A stretch of DNA of 64,000 nt from Rickettsiales bacterium (GTDB lineage: Bacteria; Pseudomonadota; Alphaproteobacteria; G027485855), in the NCBI GenBank assembly GCA_027485855.1, contig JAIXQD010000001.1:455575-519574 (forward strand), in the 5' to 3' direction. Below, in pieces: positions 38,331-48,218 of the stretch; the stretch's first letter is position 1; each line of letters begins with the position of its first letter. Under the pieces are notes generated by a model. That model was not told the origin of the DNA, did not search any database, and worked only from the letters and a program-made list of their open reading frames with translations. A program made the position numbers and the translations under genes.

Positions 38331-38340
38331 CAAGCTCTTG

Positions 38341-38973
38341 CTAAGCTGTGCCGGCTGTATCTTCGGCATTCGGTTGCAAGCCGCCCACGGCAAGCTCGTG
38401 CTCGGTGACTTGCACCATGCCATTATGTGCCACAGTGACTTTGCATTTAAAGATACAATCTTTAAACAGCATGGCCGCATTCAGGTGGTAGCCATTGGCA
38501 TCTTCGCTGGTTAGTACCGGCGGGGCGTGGTCGCGCAATTTTTCCAGCACTTCGCGCTCTTCGTCGGTGGCGGTGGCGGGGTCGGGGCTTTCCAGCCGAT
38601 CAATCACCGCCATTGGCCCGTGTGGCCCATGCACTGAAGCAAAGAAAAATGCCAGATAAGCTGCAACCGTATCTGCGCTCAGATTAAGCGGCGCCATCTC
38701 GTTGACATGGTAAATTGGCCGGTTGGTGAAATCGAGCCCCACTGTGCCATCGAGCCCGCCTTTATGCAGCACATAGCGCGCCATGGGCGGCTCTGATTTT
38801 GTGTCAGTCAGCTCATAGATGCGGTAATCATTATAAAATGGCAGCACTGCCACGCGCACACGTGCAGCCCCAGGGTTAAGTGGATTAGGCTTAAGCGCAG
38901 GGTTGATCTCGGATAAAGCGCGTGTGGCATCAAGACGCGACAGTAACTTCCAATCTAAATTTAAGCCGGTCAT
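38341..38973 (-). CDS. Unassigned protein, copy 1 of a two-member family linked to ankyrin genes
   Basis: 210 residues beginning MTGLNLDWKLLSRLDATRAL, preceded by an AAGGAG ribosome site. It is clearly homologous to the protein at 49690-50502: both share VLPFY/HLPFY-x-DY, an RY-x-L strand, a VN-x2-(A/S)PL-x-L segment, a helix with FFFASV/FYFAMV, and a C-terminal beta hairpin ending in a (N/D)G turn. No signal peptide, membrane segment or catalytic motif is evident. Both copies lie immediately upstream of an ankyrin-repeat gene on the same strand. I do not recognise the family. Confidence 0.65.
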   Translation of the reverse strand: MTGLNLDWKLLSRLDATRALSEINPALKPNPLNPGAARVRVAVLPFYNDYRIYELTDTKSEPPMARYVLHKGGLDGTVGLDFTNRPIYHVNEMAPLNLSADTVAAYLAFFFASVHGPHGPMAVIDRLESPDPATATDEEREVLEKLRDHAPPVLTSEDANGYHLNAAMLFKDCIFKCKVTVAHNGMVQVTEHELAVGGLQPNAEDTAGTA

Positions 38974-39430
38974 ATGCTGCTCCTTAGTTTTACTGGTCTA
39001 TAAAATAGCAATATTAGGGTTAACATGCGCTTACTTTATAACAACCTATTTAATCATAGCTTTTATGACAAAAATATGCCGACAAAGTAATTACTAAGTA
39101 ATATAGAAGTAATGATAAAGTAATAAGCGAATCGATGGCCTTATCCGCCCCAAGCTGACAAAAAATGCCGAGTTGTTGCCCATAAAAAATATGTATAGTT
39201 TGTGCAACAGGGGGCTGTGGTGTAGATGTAACAGGGCGTTTAAGCCACAGAAATTGAACAAAAATATGTTATTAGCCATTTTTAGCGGAAGAAACTGTCA
39301 AAACATTGTATGATCTAGCATCGTTATTTTGGGTTGACAGAGTCATTACTGCTAGGCCATGTTGCTGGTGTGTTGGTAAGGGAATCAGCTTTGGTTTTCT
39401 TTACTGCTTATAAACCGCATAGAGGTTGCA
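38974..39430. other. AT-rich intergenic region with AAGTAAT repeats
   Basis: 457 bases without a credible gene, between divergent genes. Four AAGTAAT-like repeats lie at 39084-39125, the first being the palindrome GTAATTAC (39087-39094), which resembles the arms of the inverted repeats upstream of ankyrin paralogs 1 and 2. A TTGACA occurs at 39334-39339 but lacks a convincing -10 at the right spacing for the peptidase gene. Confidence 0.6.
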
Positions 39431-40918
39431 TTGCTCTATTGTGTTTGGGCCACCGCCCTTCAGAACGACCTTATCGCTAAAACGGCACAGCATCGTCGCT
39501 GGCTGCGCGCACGCGCGGGCGCTTTGTCTGGTCTGGCTGTTGTGCTGGCGGTCTGTGGCAGCGTTGCGGCTTTGCCTTGGCGCTCGGATGAAAATTCAAG
39601 CACAGCTTTGGCCGCGCTTTATAACAGCACCATCGCCTCGAACCTTGTTATGGCTGATAACAACGATGCAGCCAATAACAGTGACACTGATTTTGACCTG
39701 CAGCCCAATGATGATGCGGCCGTAACTGCGCAGGCTAATACTTCTGCCAATGCTTCCGGGCCCACCCAACATTCAAACCCCACGCCAGTAGCCGAGCGCC
39801 GCACTGTGGCCTTGGGTCGTGGTGATACTTTGCTGGGCCTGTTAGAAGATGCCTCGGTGTCTGATATTGAGGCGCGTGCGGCCATTGCGGCCTTGCGTCA
39901 GGTCTTTGACCCGCGCGATTTGCGTGGCGGCCAGGAAGTGGCCTTGCTGTTTAATCATAATGCTGGTCAAAGCCGTTTTGATGGGCTTGAGTTTCAAGGC
40001 CGCGGTTATGCTCAGGTTTCGGTTAAGCGTTTGGGCGATGCTTTTAAGGCCGATAAGCAAGAGCCGCGCCTTTATATAGAGCGTGCTGCCGCAAGCGGCG
40101 ATATTGATGGCAGCTTGCATAGCTCGGCCAGTGCCAGTGGCGTGCCCAAAAGTGTCATGAACCAGCTGGTTAAAGCTTTTTCGCATAATGTGGATTTCGC
40201 CCGTGATGTAAAAGCCGGCGATAAGTTTGAAGTTTTGTTCGAGCGCAACACCACAGCCGAAGGCAAGGCTGTTGGTGACTCTCGCCTAGTCTTTGCCGCG
40301 CTCACCTTGCGCGGCCAGCGGCAGGCATTGTATCGCTATGAATCAGCAGATGGTACGGTTGATTTTTATAATGATAAAGGCCAAAGTATTCGTCGGGCGA
40401 TTTTACGCACGCCCGTGCAAAAAGTGCGGGTAACTTCTGGCTTTGGTATGCGCAATCACCCAATCTTGGGCTATAGCAAAATGCATAAGGGCGTAGATTT
40501 TGGTGCGCCCTATGGTGCGCCCATTTCGGCCGCAGGTGATGGCGTTATTACCCGCATCGGCACATGGGGCGCTTATGGCCGCTATATTCAAATTAAACAT
40601 AATAACCAGCTCTCAACGGCTTATGCTCACCTCAGCCGCTATGCCTCAGGGCTGAAGCAGGGCTCGCGGGTGCGTCAAGGTCAGCTGATTGGTTATGTTG
40701 GCTCGTCTGGCCGCTCGACCGGTGCGCATTTGCACTATGAGGTGCATGTGAATGGTAGAGCGGTTAACCCGCTGTCCGTAAAGCTGCCAGCCGCAGGTCG
40801 GGCGCTTACTGGCCAAGAGCTGAAAAGCTTCAAGAAATGGCTGGAAACCATCGATGGCGAATATGAAGCACGCCTAGAAACCGGCCCTGCCCGCGTTACC
40901 CGCACGGCTAATCGCTAG
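39431..40918 (+). CDS. M23 family metallopeptidase (peptidoglycan endopeptidase type)
   Basis: 495 residues. A membrane anchor or signal segment (LSGLAVVLAVCGSVAAL) is followed by a low-complexity Asn/Ala/Asp linker, then a region with GRGDTLLGLLEDASV that resembles a LysM/OapA-type module. The C-terminal LytM domain has MHKGVDFGAPYGAPI (H and D zinc ligands) and GAHLHYEVHVNG (HxH ligand). It would cleave peptidoglycan cross-bridges or activate amidases in the periplasm. The start is TTG at 39431 with AGAGG five bases upstream; no in-frame ATG precedes the signal segment. Confidence 0.9.
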   Translation: MLYCVWATALQNDLIAKTAQHRRWLRARAGALSGLAVVLAVCGSVAALPWRSDENSSTALAALYNSTIASNLVMADNNDAANNSDTDFDLQPNDDAAVTAQANTSANASGPTQHSNPTPVAERRTVALGRGDTLLGLLEDASVSDIEARAAIAALRQVFDPRDLRGGQEVALLFNHNAGQSRFDGLEFQGRGYAQVSVKRLGDAFKADKQEPRLYIERAAASGDIDGSLHSSASASGVPKSVMNQLVKAFSHNVDFARDVKAGDKFEVLFERNTTAEGKAVGDSRLVFAALTLRGQRQALYRYESADGTVDFYNDKGQSIRRAILRTPVQKVRVTSGFGMRNHPILGYSKMHKGVDFGAPYGAPISAAGDGVITRIGTWGAYGRYIQIKHNNQLSTAYAHLSRYASGLKQGSRVRQGQLIGYVGSSGRSTGAHLHYEVHVNGRAVNPLSVKLPAAGRALTGQELKSFKKWLETIDGEYEARLETGPARVTRTANR

Positions 40919-41005
40919 GGCTTATTTTTGTGTCGATAGTTGCCCCAGCAAAATCTTTGCGCTATATCTGTTGCCGATATAATTTCTGGCACGAAAGAGA
41001 TGGCT

Positions 41006-41434
41006 ATGAGCAACACCAAAACACTGCCCTTTGAAATTACCTTTTCGCTCGGTGATGTCAGTGGCGATGGCCATGAAAAATCGGCTGAATATATTTTTGC
41101 TACCAGCCACGACAAAATCGCGCTTGAGGCTGCCTATGAAGATACTGTCAAAAAAACCGGCCTTGATTTGGGCGATATCTGCCGTAAATTTGAAGATAAT
41201 AACCTTGATATAAAAACGCAGAACATACTCACCCAGCATGGTGTTGATCTAAGCTTTATTGAAGACACGCAATATGCCGATGCGCCAAGTGACATAAGCG
41301 TTAGCGCCACTGAATTTGCCGAGCTGATGTTGCGCTTTATCAAAATCAGCTTGCCGAGCTTAGAGTTTACGGCAGTCGAGCCAGAGCGCACTTATTTTAT
41401 GCCACAGCGTCAATTTGGTTATGGCCTATTTTAG
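41006..41434 (+). CDS. 142-residue protein, function unknown
   Basis: Acidic soluble protein starting MSNTKTLPFEITFSLGDVSG. An AAAGAG site is six bases from the ATG at 41006; an ATG at 41000 is an alternative and the longer upstream frame is not needed. It contains FSLGDVSGDGHEKSAEYIF and a patterned alpha/beta body with no cysteines of note, and ends QRQFGYGLF. It stands between the M23 peptidase and ankyrin paralog 2, convergent with the latter. No family recognised. Confidence 0.6.
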   Translation: MSNTKTLPFEITFSLGDVSGDGHEKSAEYIFATSHDKIALEAAYEDTVKKTGLDLGDICRKFEDNNLDIKTQNILTQHGVDLSFIEDTQYADAPSDISVSATEFAELMLRFIKISLPSLEFTAVEPERTYFMPQRQFGYGLF

Positions 41435-41478
41435 TTAGGAGTTTTAGCTAGCGGCGTGTCATAACTCTGTAGCGGGGT

Positions 41479-42966
41479 TTATAGTTTTGCTGCGCTAACA
41501 GGCTTTTTGGTGTGGGCAGCGGTGGCTTTTTGTTTAGCGATATGTGCCTCAAGCATTTGCACTATTTCGACATAGCCGTTATCTGTTGCTGTACGCATGG
41601 CATAGTCATCATAGACATGAACATTAGCGCCATATTCAAGCAATAGCTTGACCACATGAACATGGCCAGGCTCGACCGCGTGACACAGGGGCAAATCATT
41701 TCTTGCGTGAATATCGGCGCCATGTGCTAACAGTAGCTGCACAATATCGTTATGACCATTATAGGCCGCCCGACATAAGGCCCAGTTATCATAATCACGC
41801 ACATCAGCGCCGTAATCGATGAGTAGTTTTACTGTATCCGCATGGCCGTTTTGCGCCGCATAGCTTAAGGCTTCACCATGCTCTGCATGTATATCGGCGC
41901 CACATTCTAGCAAGGCTTGTGCGGTTTTTGAGAGCCCGCGGCTGGCGGCCCGAATGAGATACTCACTTTTTTGATAGGACGTTAATGTACTGCTGGTTAT
42001 TTTATTGATGAGTGTTGTTTCGTCTATCGGTGCATTAAGGGCAAGGTTGCAGCGGGCAAAAGTAATATCAAATGCCGTGGTAAAATCGGCTTTATCTATG
42101 GCGGCTTGTAGCTGTGGTATAGCGGCATCAAGATTTTGCAACTGCGCTGCGAGTGTCGGTAATTTATCGAGCAGGGCTTGCTGTTGCTCTTCTGTTTGCT
42201 CGGTATCGTCAGCATCAAATATTTGGATGATTTGACCGTCTTGATAAACAACAGCCATTTTGCCTCGACTTAGTTTATCTGGGCCGCTGGCTTCAAGGTA
42301 AAGTAAAGCACAGTCAGGGAAGTATTCATTAAAAGCATTATCTTTTTGGGCGGCCGTGCACCAGCGTGTGCCTGCGCCAAACTCTTGGCTGGCTTCTTTA
42401 GTGAGCGGCATCACCAAACGCCATTGCGCGGTTTGGCCGATGACTATGGCTTGGTGGCTATCTATAAAAGCCTGCTGGGTTGGAGTGAGCGGTTTAAACT
42501 CGGTCGCCACCTCACCGCGCAGGGCCTTGAGCTGTTGGTAAAGCGCAAACGGGCTGCCTATAGCAAAAAGGTCGGTGCTGATACCGGCACGCTTTTTAAT
42601 AACGTTCGGCGTGTTATGGTAAAGCGTGAGGTCCTCGGCATATTTTGATAAATCTTCCAGCAAGAGCGGCTGTGGTGGATTTATTTCTGTTTGCCTTGCC
42701 CAGTTTTGCCGATAGCGCACCAGCAGCCAGTTTTGATATTTGCTGGCTTGTTGTGCGGGTAAGTCTGGAACAGCCGCGGCGATTTGCTGCATGGCTGTCC
42801 GCACCGCAGCGCTAAGCCCATCATCACCCGCCACCTGCATATTTTGCGCAAACAGCGCGGCGATTTCCTCATGCAGCCTACCCTGCCCACCCGCAGCACG
42901 GAGCGCCACAGCCGCCTTTTCAAAGCCAGCCACATGCACACGCAAAAGATTATTGGATAATCGCAT
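41479..42966 (-). CDS. Ankyrin-repeat protein, paralog 2 of 5
   Basis: 495 residues. It shares the N-terminal region (MRLSNNLLRVHVAGFEKAA, FGAGTRWCTAAQKDN) but differs after it: the phrase SGPDKLSRGKMAVVYQDGQ replaces GIGKHAFVL of the others. About four and a half ankyrin units follow (for example VKLLIDYGADVRDYDNWAL and VKLLLEYGANVHVYDDYAM). The tail is Ala/Lys/Thr-rich. It is the most divergent copy in the ankyrin part. An inverted repeat lies 29 bases upstream of the start (42995-43009). It is downstream of paralog 3 with a 62-base gap. Confidence 0.85.
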   Translation of the reverse strand: MRLSNNLLRVHVAGFEKAAVALRAAGGQGRLHEEIAALFAQNMQVAGDDGLSAAVRTAMQQIAAAVPDLPAQQASKYQNWLLVRYRQNWARQTEINPPQPLLLEDLSKYAEDLTLYHNTPNVIKKRAGISTDLFAIGSPFALYQQLKALRGEVATEFKPLTPTQQAFIDSHQAIVIGQTAQWRLVMPLTKEASQEFGAGTRWCTAAQKDNAFNEYFPDCALLYLEASGPDKLSRGKMAVVYQDGQIIQIFDADDTEQTEEQQQALLDKLPTLAAQLQNLDAAIPQLQAAIDKADFTTAFDITFARCNLALNAPIDETTLINKITSSTLTSYQKSEYLIRAASRGLSKTAQALLECGADIHAEHGEALSYAAQNGHADTVKLLIDYGADVRDYDNWALCRAAYNGHNDIVQLLLAHGADIHARNDLPLCHAVEPGHVHVVKLLLEYGANVHVYDDYAMRTATDNGYVEIVQMLEAHIAKQKATAAHTKKPVSAAKL

Positions 42967-42994
42967 GGGGCTAGTTTAAACCGAAATACCGAAA

Positions 42995-43009
42995 GTAATT
43001 AGTGATTAC
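42995..43009. promoter_or_regulatory. Inverted repeat upstream of ankyrin paralog 2 (possible operator)
   Basis: GTAATTAGTGATTAC, arms GTAAT/ATTAC. Same position relative to the start (29 bases) as the element upstream of paralog 1, and the flanking GGGCTAGTTTA is also shared. Confidence 0.4.
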
Positions 43010-43028
43010 CTATTGCCCGTCACCCGCT

Positions 43029-44444
43029 TTATGGCAGGGGAGCAGCAGCAGACGGCGAATTGGGTTGGGGTTTTTGCGGGCGGGGTATTTGAGGCGCAGT
43101 TTCTTTGGCGATGTGGGCTTCGAGGATATTTACAACATCAGTGTGGCCATTATGCGCCGCCAAAACCATGGCATCGTCATGAACAGCATGTACATCTGCG
43201 CCGTGGTCTAGCAGCAATTTCACCACATCCGTGTGGCCACTTGCTGCTGCCGTGCGCAGGGCTTCGTCATTATAGGCATGCAGATTTGCACCATACTCTA
43301 GCAGCAGCCTTACCATATCGGTGTGGCCACGATCTGCCGCCCGGAATAATGGGGCGTCACTATAGGTATGAATATCTGCGCCAAGTTTAAGCAGAGCCTC
43401 TGTGGTTTTTAAAAGCCCGCCTTTTACTGTTTTGATAAGATGACTGTCTTTCTGTGCTTGTGTAAAGTTGGCGCTCTCAGCTTTTTCTGCCAGCGCGGTG
43501 TCGTTAATGGGGGCATGAGGCGCAAGATTGCGGCTGGCCGTAACAAGGTCATACACTGTGGCAAAGTCTGCTTTATCAATAGCGGGTTGAAGTAACGACG
43601 TTGCGGTATAAAGCTTGGAAAAAAATGCGGCTAATGTGGGTAGCTTATCAAATAGCGCTTGCTGTTGCTCGGGCGTTTGCTCGGTGTCCTCAGCATTAAA
43701 CAGGTGAGTGATTTTGCCGTTTCTGAGCACAAAAGCGTGCTTACCAATGCCGCTGGCCTCAAGATAAAGCAAAGCATTGGCAGGAAAATGGTCATCAAAA
43801 GCATTATCCTTTTGTGCGGCCGTGCACCAGCGTGTGCCCGCGCCAAATTCTTGGCTGGCTTCTGTGGTTAAGGGCATCACCAACCGCCATTGCGCCGTTT
43901 GGCCAACGACTATTGCTTGGTTGCTATCTATAAAACTCTGCTGGCTGGGGCTGAGCGGTTTAAACTCGGTGCTAATTTCACCGCGTAAAGCGCGCAACTG
44001 CTTATAAAGATCAAAGGGGCTATCGATGGCAAGAAGGTCGGTTTTTATGCCGGCACGCTTTTTAACAATATTGGGTATGTTATGATAAAGCGCTAGGTCG
44101 TCGGCATATTTTGATAAATCTTCTAACAATAAAGCTTGTGGTGGATTTATTTCTGTTTGCCTTGCCCAATTTTGCCGATAGCGCGTTAACAGCCAGTTTT
44201 GATATTTACTGGCTTGCTGCGCGGGTAAGTCTGGCACGGCAGCAGCAATTTGCTGCATGACGGCGCGCACCGCCAAAGCTAAATTATCATCACCAGCGGT
44301 ATTTGCATTTTGTGCAAACAACTCGGCGATTTCCTCATGCAACCTACCCTGCCCGCGACTTTGCCCGCCAGCAGCACGCAGCGCCACAATGGCCTTTTCA
44401 AAGCCAGCCACATGCACGCGCAAAAGATTATTCGATAATCGCAT
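43029..44444 (-). CDS. Ankyrin-repeat protein, paralog 3 of 5
   Basis: 471 residues, one 30-residue repeat shorter than paralog 4. The N-terminal region is shared and carries a small insertion (GGQSRGQGRLHEE). The stretch LPTLAAFFSKLYTATSLLQP through the following ~60 residues is almost identical to paralog 4 in protein and DNA, pointing to very recent duplication or gene conversion. About three and a half ankyrin units (VRLLLEYGANLHAYNDEAL and so on) precede a Pro/Gln-rich tail. The start is preceded by the relic tail of a former paralog (44454-44486). Confidence 0.85.
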   Translation of the reverse strand: MRLSNNLLRVHVAGFEKAIVALRAAGGQSRGQGRLHEEIAELFAQNANTAGDDNLALAVRAVMQQIAAAVPDLPAQQASKYQNWLLTRYRQNWARQTEINPPQALLLEDLSKYADDLALYHNIPNIVKKRAGIKTDLLAIDSPFDLYKQLRALRGEISTEFKPLSPSQQSFIDSNQAIVVGQTAQWRLVMPLTTEASQEFGAGTRWCTAAQKDNAFDDHFPANALLYLEASGIGKHAFVLRNGKITHLFNAEDTEQTPEQQQALFDKLPTLAAFFSKLYTATSLLQPAIDKADFATVYDLVTASRNLAPHAPINDTALAEKAESANFTQAQKDSHLIKTVKGGLLKTTEALLKLGADIHTYSDAPLFRAADRGHTDMVRLLLEYGANLHAYNDEALRTAAASGHTDVVKLLLDHGADVHAVHDDAMVLAAHNGHTDVVNILEAHIAKETAPQIPRPQKPQPNSPSAAAPLP

Positions 44445-44453
44445 CGATTAAGC

Positions 44454-44486
44454 CTAACCCGTTAAGGTAAAGGCTTTATTATTTAA
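44454..44486 (-). pseudogene. Relic 3' tail of an ankyrin paralog
   Basis: 33 bases on the minus strand encode LNNKAFTLTG and a stop. The intact C-terminus of paralog 5 is LNNKAFALTGQA. No open gene leads into it, so only the tail of a lost copy remains, 9 bases before the start of paralog 3. Confidence 0.65.
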
Positions 44487-44524
44487 TTACGCGCTTGAAA
44501 TTACTCTATATTCAACGCTAGCCA

Positions 44525-44554
44525 TTGCCGCCTGTAGCACAACTACCCTATAAT
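44525..44554 (+). promoter_or_regulatory. Promoter of scpA
   Basis: -35 like TTGCCG (44525-44530) and a consensus -10 TATAAT (44549-44554), 18 bases apart, 25 bases before the scpA start. Confidence 0.5.
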
Positions 44555-44579
44555 TTGCCCACACATTACGAGGCCCCCT

Positions 44580-46712
44580 ATGACTAAACCCACACTCGAC
44601 GCTTGGCAAAAACTGGCACAGCGAGAAATCGGCACAAAACCGCTGCAAGATTTGCACTGGCCATCGCCTGAGGGTATCAGCATAGCGCCGCTTTACACCG
44701 CCACAGAAAATGCCGAGCTGCCCGGCCTGCCGCCCTTCAGACGCGGCCCCTATGCCAGCATGTATGTCAATAAGCCATGGACCATCCGCCAATATGCGGG
44801 CTTTGCCACAGCCAGCGAGAGCAACGCTTTTTATCGTGCGGGCCTTGCGGCAGGGCAAACCGGCCTTTCGGTGGCCTTTGATCTTGCCACACATCGTGGC
44901 TATGACAGTGACCATCCGCGTGTGGTGGGTGACGTAGGCAAAGCCGGCGTTGCCATAGACAGCGTTGAAGATATGAAAATTTTATTTGCCGATATTCCGC
45001 TCTCGCGCATGAGCGTCTCCATGACCATGAATGGCGCGGTGCTGCCAGTGCTGGCGGCCTATATTGTGGCTGCCGAAGAACAAGGTGCCACCCAAGCCCA
45101 ACTCAGCGGCACTATTCAAAATGATATTTTAAAAGAGTTTATGGTGCGCAATACCTATATTTATCCGCCTGCACCCAGCTTGCGCATTGTGGCCGATATC
45201 ATCGCCTATACCGCGCAGCATATGCCAAAATTTAATTCAATTTCTATTTCTGGCTATCATATGCATGAGGCCGGCGCCACCGCCGTGCAAGAGCTGGCCT
45301 TCACGCTGGCCGATGGGCTTGAATATATCCGGCAGGCGCAAAATATCGGCCTTGATATTGAGCAATTTGCGCCGCGGCTGTCGTTCTTTTTTGGCATTGG
45401 CATGAATTTCTTTATGGAAATTGCCAAGCTTAGGGCGGCACGCGTGCTATGGTCGCGGCTGCTGCAAAAAAAATTCAATGCAAGCCCACGCGCACAAATG
45501 CTGCGCACCCATTGCCAAACTTCGGGCGTATCACTCACCGAGCAGGACCCTTACAATAATATTATTCGTACCACGCTTGAGGCCTTGGCCGCAGTGCTGG
45601 GTGGCACGCAATCTTTGCATACTAACTCTTTTGACGAAGCGGTGGCCCTGCCCTCTGAATTTGCCGCAAGGCTGGCGCGTAATACGCAGCTGATTATCGC
45701 CGAGGAAAGCCAGGTGACGCGCACGGTCGACCCCTTAGGCGGCAGCCACTATATCGAAAACCTCACCGATGAGCTGATTAATGCGGCAACAGCGCTGATT
45801 GAAAAAATCGAGGCCGAAGGCGGCATGGCCAAAACTGTGGCGCAGGGCTGGCCCAAACTGGCCATAGAAGAAGCGGCTGCACGCAAGCAAGCCCGCCTCG
45901 AGCGCAGCGAAGATGTGCAAGTGGGCGTCAATAAATATCGCCTCGCCGATGAAACGCCCATTGCCGCACGACAAATTGATAATAGCGCCGTGCGCGCTGA
46001 GCAAGTGGCCCGCCTAGAGCAGATAAAAGCCACGCGCAACGACAAAGCCGTGCAAGCGGCGCTGGCCGCCCTCACCCACGCGGCACGCACTTCTGGCGAC
46101 AATCTTTTGGCGCTCAGCATTACCGCCATGCGTGCCAGAGCCACAGTGGGCGAGGTATCGGATGCGCTTGAGGCTGCCTTTGGCCGCTACGAAGCCCCCA
46201 TTTTGCTTAACAGCGGCATTTATGCGCAAGAAAAAGCCGATGATGCCGAGTTTAGCGCGCTACGGGCCGAGATTGCCCGCTTTACCCAAGATTATGGCCA
46301 AGCGCCGCATATTTTTATTGGCAAGCTCGGGCAAGATGGCCATGACCGCGGCGCTAAAATCATTGCCGGCGCCTTTGCCGATGCCGGCTTTACCGTCACT
46401 TTGGGGCCGCTATTTCAAACGCCACAAGAAGCCGCCACGCAAGCCATAAATGGCCAAGCCCATGTCATAGGAATATCTACCCAAGCCGCGGCACACCTAA
46501 CCTTGGTGCCCGAACTCATGCAAGCCCTTGCCGCACAAAACCGCCGCGACATTGCCGTGATTGTGGGTGGGGTTATTCCTATGCAAGATTATGCTGCACT
46601 TAATACACTGGGCGTTGCCGGCATTTATGGCCCAGGCACACATATACCCGCAGCCGCACAAGAAATTTTGGCACATCTGCGCCAGCGCCTGCCGCAAAAA
46701 GGCCGCAACTAA
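44580..46712 (+). CDS. scpA: Methylmalonyl-CoA mutase
   Basis: Adenosylcobalamin enzyme interconverting methylmalonyl-CoA and succinyl-CoA, the last step of propionate assimilation. In the 710 residues, the TIM-barrel substrate domain is seen in [39 protein letters not shown] and [19 protein letters not shown]. The C-terminal B12 domain carries the cobalt-ligand motif [14 protein letters not shown]. The length fits the single-chain or large-subunit form. It is flanked by ankyrin paralogs 3 and 4 in the opposite orientation. The pathway partner pccA lies 6 kb to the right. Confidence 0.96.
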   Translation: MTKPTLDAWQKLAQREIGTKPLQDLHWPSPEGISIAPLYTATENAELPGLPPFRRGPYASMYVNKPWTIRQYAGFATASESNAFYRAGLAAGQTGLSVAFDLATHRGYDSDHPRVVGDVGKAGVAIDSVEDMKILFADIPLSRMSVSMTMNGAVLPVLAAYIVAAEEQGATQAQLSGTIQNDILKEFMVRNTYIYPPAPSLRIVADIIAYTAQHMPKFNSISISGYHMHEAGATAVQELAFTLADGLEYIRQAQNIGLDIEQFAPRLSFFFGIGMNFFMEIAKLRAARVLWSRLLQKKFNASPRAQMLRTHCQTSGVSLTEQDPYNNIIRTTLEALAAVLGGTQSLHTNSFDEAVALPSEFAARLARNTQLIIAEESQVTRTVDPLGGSHYIENLTDELINAATALIEKIEAEGGMAKTVAQGWPKLAIEEAAARKQARLERSEDVQVGVNKYRLADETPIAARQIDNSAVRAEQVARLEQIKATRNDKAVQAALAALTHAARTSGDNLLALSITAMRARATVGEVSDALEAAFGRYEAPILLNSGIYAQEKADDAEFSALRAEIARFTQDYGQAPHIFIGKLGQDGHDRGAKIIAGAFADAGFTVTLGPLFQTPQEAATQAINGQAHVIGISTQAAAHLTLVPELMQALAAQNRRDIAVIVGGVIPMQDYAALNTLGVAGIYGPGTHIPAAAQEILAHLRQRLPQKGRN

Positions 46713-46718
46713 ATTGTG

Positions 46719-48215
46719 CTACACGGTTAAGGTTTGTGCCTTGTTATGAGGGGCGGAAACTGGCTTTTGTGGGCTTGGCGTTTGCGCCACAGCTTCTTTG
46801 ACAATGTGCTCTTTAAGTATTTCTACGACTTCAGTGTGGCCTTGTTGTGCCGCCACGCGCAGGGCTTCGTCATTATTTGCATGTATATTGGCACCATGCT
46901 CTAGCAATAACCTCACCACATCGGTATGGCCACGACCTGCCGTCCGACGCAGAGCCACGTCATCAAGGGCATGCACATCTGCACCATGTTCTAGCAGCAG
47001 CTTCACCACATCCGTGTGGCCCTTTTGTGCCGCCCAGAGCAGCGCATGGTCATTATAGGCATGCAGATTTGCACCATGTTCTAGCAGCAGCCTTACCATA
47101 TCGGTGTGGCCATTATATGCCGCCCCGAATAATGGGGCGTCATAGTCAGTGTGCAGATAGGCGCCAAGTTTAAGCAAGGCTTCTGTAGTTTCTAAAAGCC
47201 CTAATGTTGCTGTTTTAATAAGATAAGCGTCTTTCTCTCTCCGTGTAAAATTGACGCTCTCGGCTTTTTCTGCCAGCGCGGTGTCGTTAATTGGGGCATG
47301 AGGCGCAAGATTGCGGCTGGCCGTAACAAGGTCATACACTGTGGCAAAGTCTGCTTTATCAATAGCGGGTTGAAGTAACGACGTTGCGGTATAAAGCTTA
47401 GAAAAAAATGCGGCTAGTGTGGGTAGTTTGTCGAACAGCGCTTGCTGTTGCTCGGGCGTTTGCTTGCTATCTTCTGCATTAAACAGGTGAGTGATTTTGC
47501 CGTTTCTGAGCACAAAAGCATGCTTACCAATGCCGCTGGCCTCAAGATAAAGCAGCGCATTGGCAGGGAAATAGTCATCAAAAGCATTATCCTTTTGTGC
47601 GGCCGTGCACCAGCGTGTGCCCGCGCCAAACTCTTGGCTGGCTTCTGTGGTGAGTGGCATAACGAGGCGCCATTGCGCCGTTTGGCCAATGACTATAGCT
47701 TGGTTGCTATCAATAAAAGCCTGCTGGGTTGGGCTGAGCGGTTTAAACTCGGTGCTAATTTCACCGCGTAAAGCGCGCAGCTGCTTATAAAGATCAAAGG
47801 GGCTATCGATGGCAAAAAGGTCGGTGCTGATGCCGGCACGCTTTTTAATAACGTTCGGCGCGTTGTGATAAAATGTTAGGTCGTCCGCATATTTGTATAA
47901 ATCTTCCAGCAAGAGCGGCTGTGGCGGGTTAGCTTCAGTTTGATTTGCCCAGTTTTGCCGATAGCGGGTGAGCAGCCAGTTTTGATATTTGCTGGCTTGT
48001 TGTGCGGGTAAGTCTGGCACGGCAGCGGCAATTTGCTGCATGGCTGTGCGCACCGCCGACTTCAAATCATCATCACCCGCCACCTGCACATTTTGTGCAA
48101 ACAACTCGGCGATTTCGTCATGCAGCCGACTTTGCCCGCCCGCAGCATGCAGCGCCACAATCGCCTTCTTAAAGCCACCAATATGCGCACGCAAAAGTTT
48201 ATTCGATAATTCCAT
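46719..48215 (-). CDS. Ankyrin-repeat protein, paralog 4 of 5
   Basis: 498 residues starting MELSNKLLRAHIGGFKKAI, the only copy with a changed N-terminal signature. It shares FGAGTRWCTAAQKDN and ALLYLEASGIGKHAFVL. About four and a half ankyrin units (VKLLLEHGADVHALDDVAL, VRLLLEHGANIHANNDEAL) are followed by a short tail ending HNKAQTLTV, which matches the LNNKAFALTG tail of paralog 5. The start lies three bases after the paralog 5 stop, so the two may be co-transcribed. The stop is convergent with scpA, 6 bases apart. Confidence 0.85.
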   Translation of the reverse strand: MELSNKLLRAHIGGFKKAIVALHAAGGQSRLHDEIAELFAQNVQVAGDDDLKSAVRTAMQQIAAAVPDLPAQQASKYQNWLLTRYRQNWANQTEANPPQPLLLEDLYKYADDLTFYHNAPNVIKKRAGISTDLFAIDSPFDLYKQLRALRGEISTEFKPLSPTQQAFIDSNQAIVIGQTAQWRLVMPLTTEASQEFGAGTRWCTAAQKDNAFDDYFPANALLYLEASGIGKHAFVLRNGKITHLFNAEDSKQTPEQQQALFDKLPTLAAFFSKLYTATSLLQPAIDKADFATVYDLVTASRNLAPHAPINDTALAEKAESVNFTRREKDAYLIKTATLGLLETTEALLKLGAYLHTDYDAPLFGAAYNGHTDMVRLLLEHGANLHAYNDHALLWAAQKGHTDVVKLLLEHGADVHALDDVALRRTAGRGHTDVVRLLLEHGANIHANNDEALRVAAQQGHTEVVEILKEHIVKEAVAQTPSPQKPVSAPHNKAQTLTV

Positions 48216-48218
48216 AGA

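Noticed and set aside
39334-39363. TTGACA as a promoter for the M23 peptidase
   Set aside because: No acceptable -10 element at 16-18 bases downstream.
44445-44579. Cobalamin riboswitch upstream of the B12-dependent mutase
   Set aside because: The spacer is only 135 bases, part of it a relic coding tail, and no B12-box-like sequence is visible.
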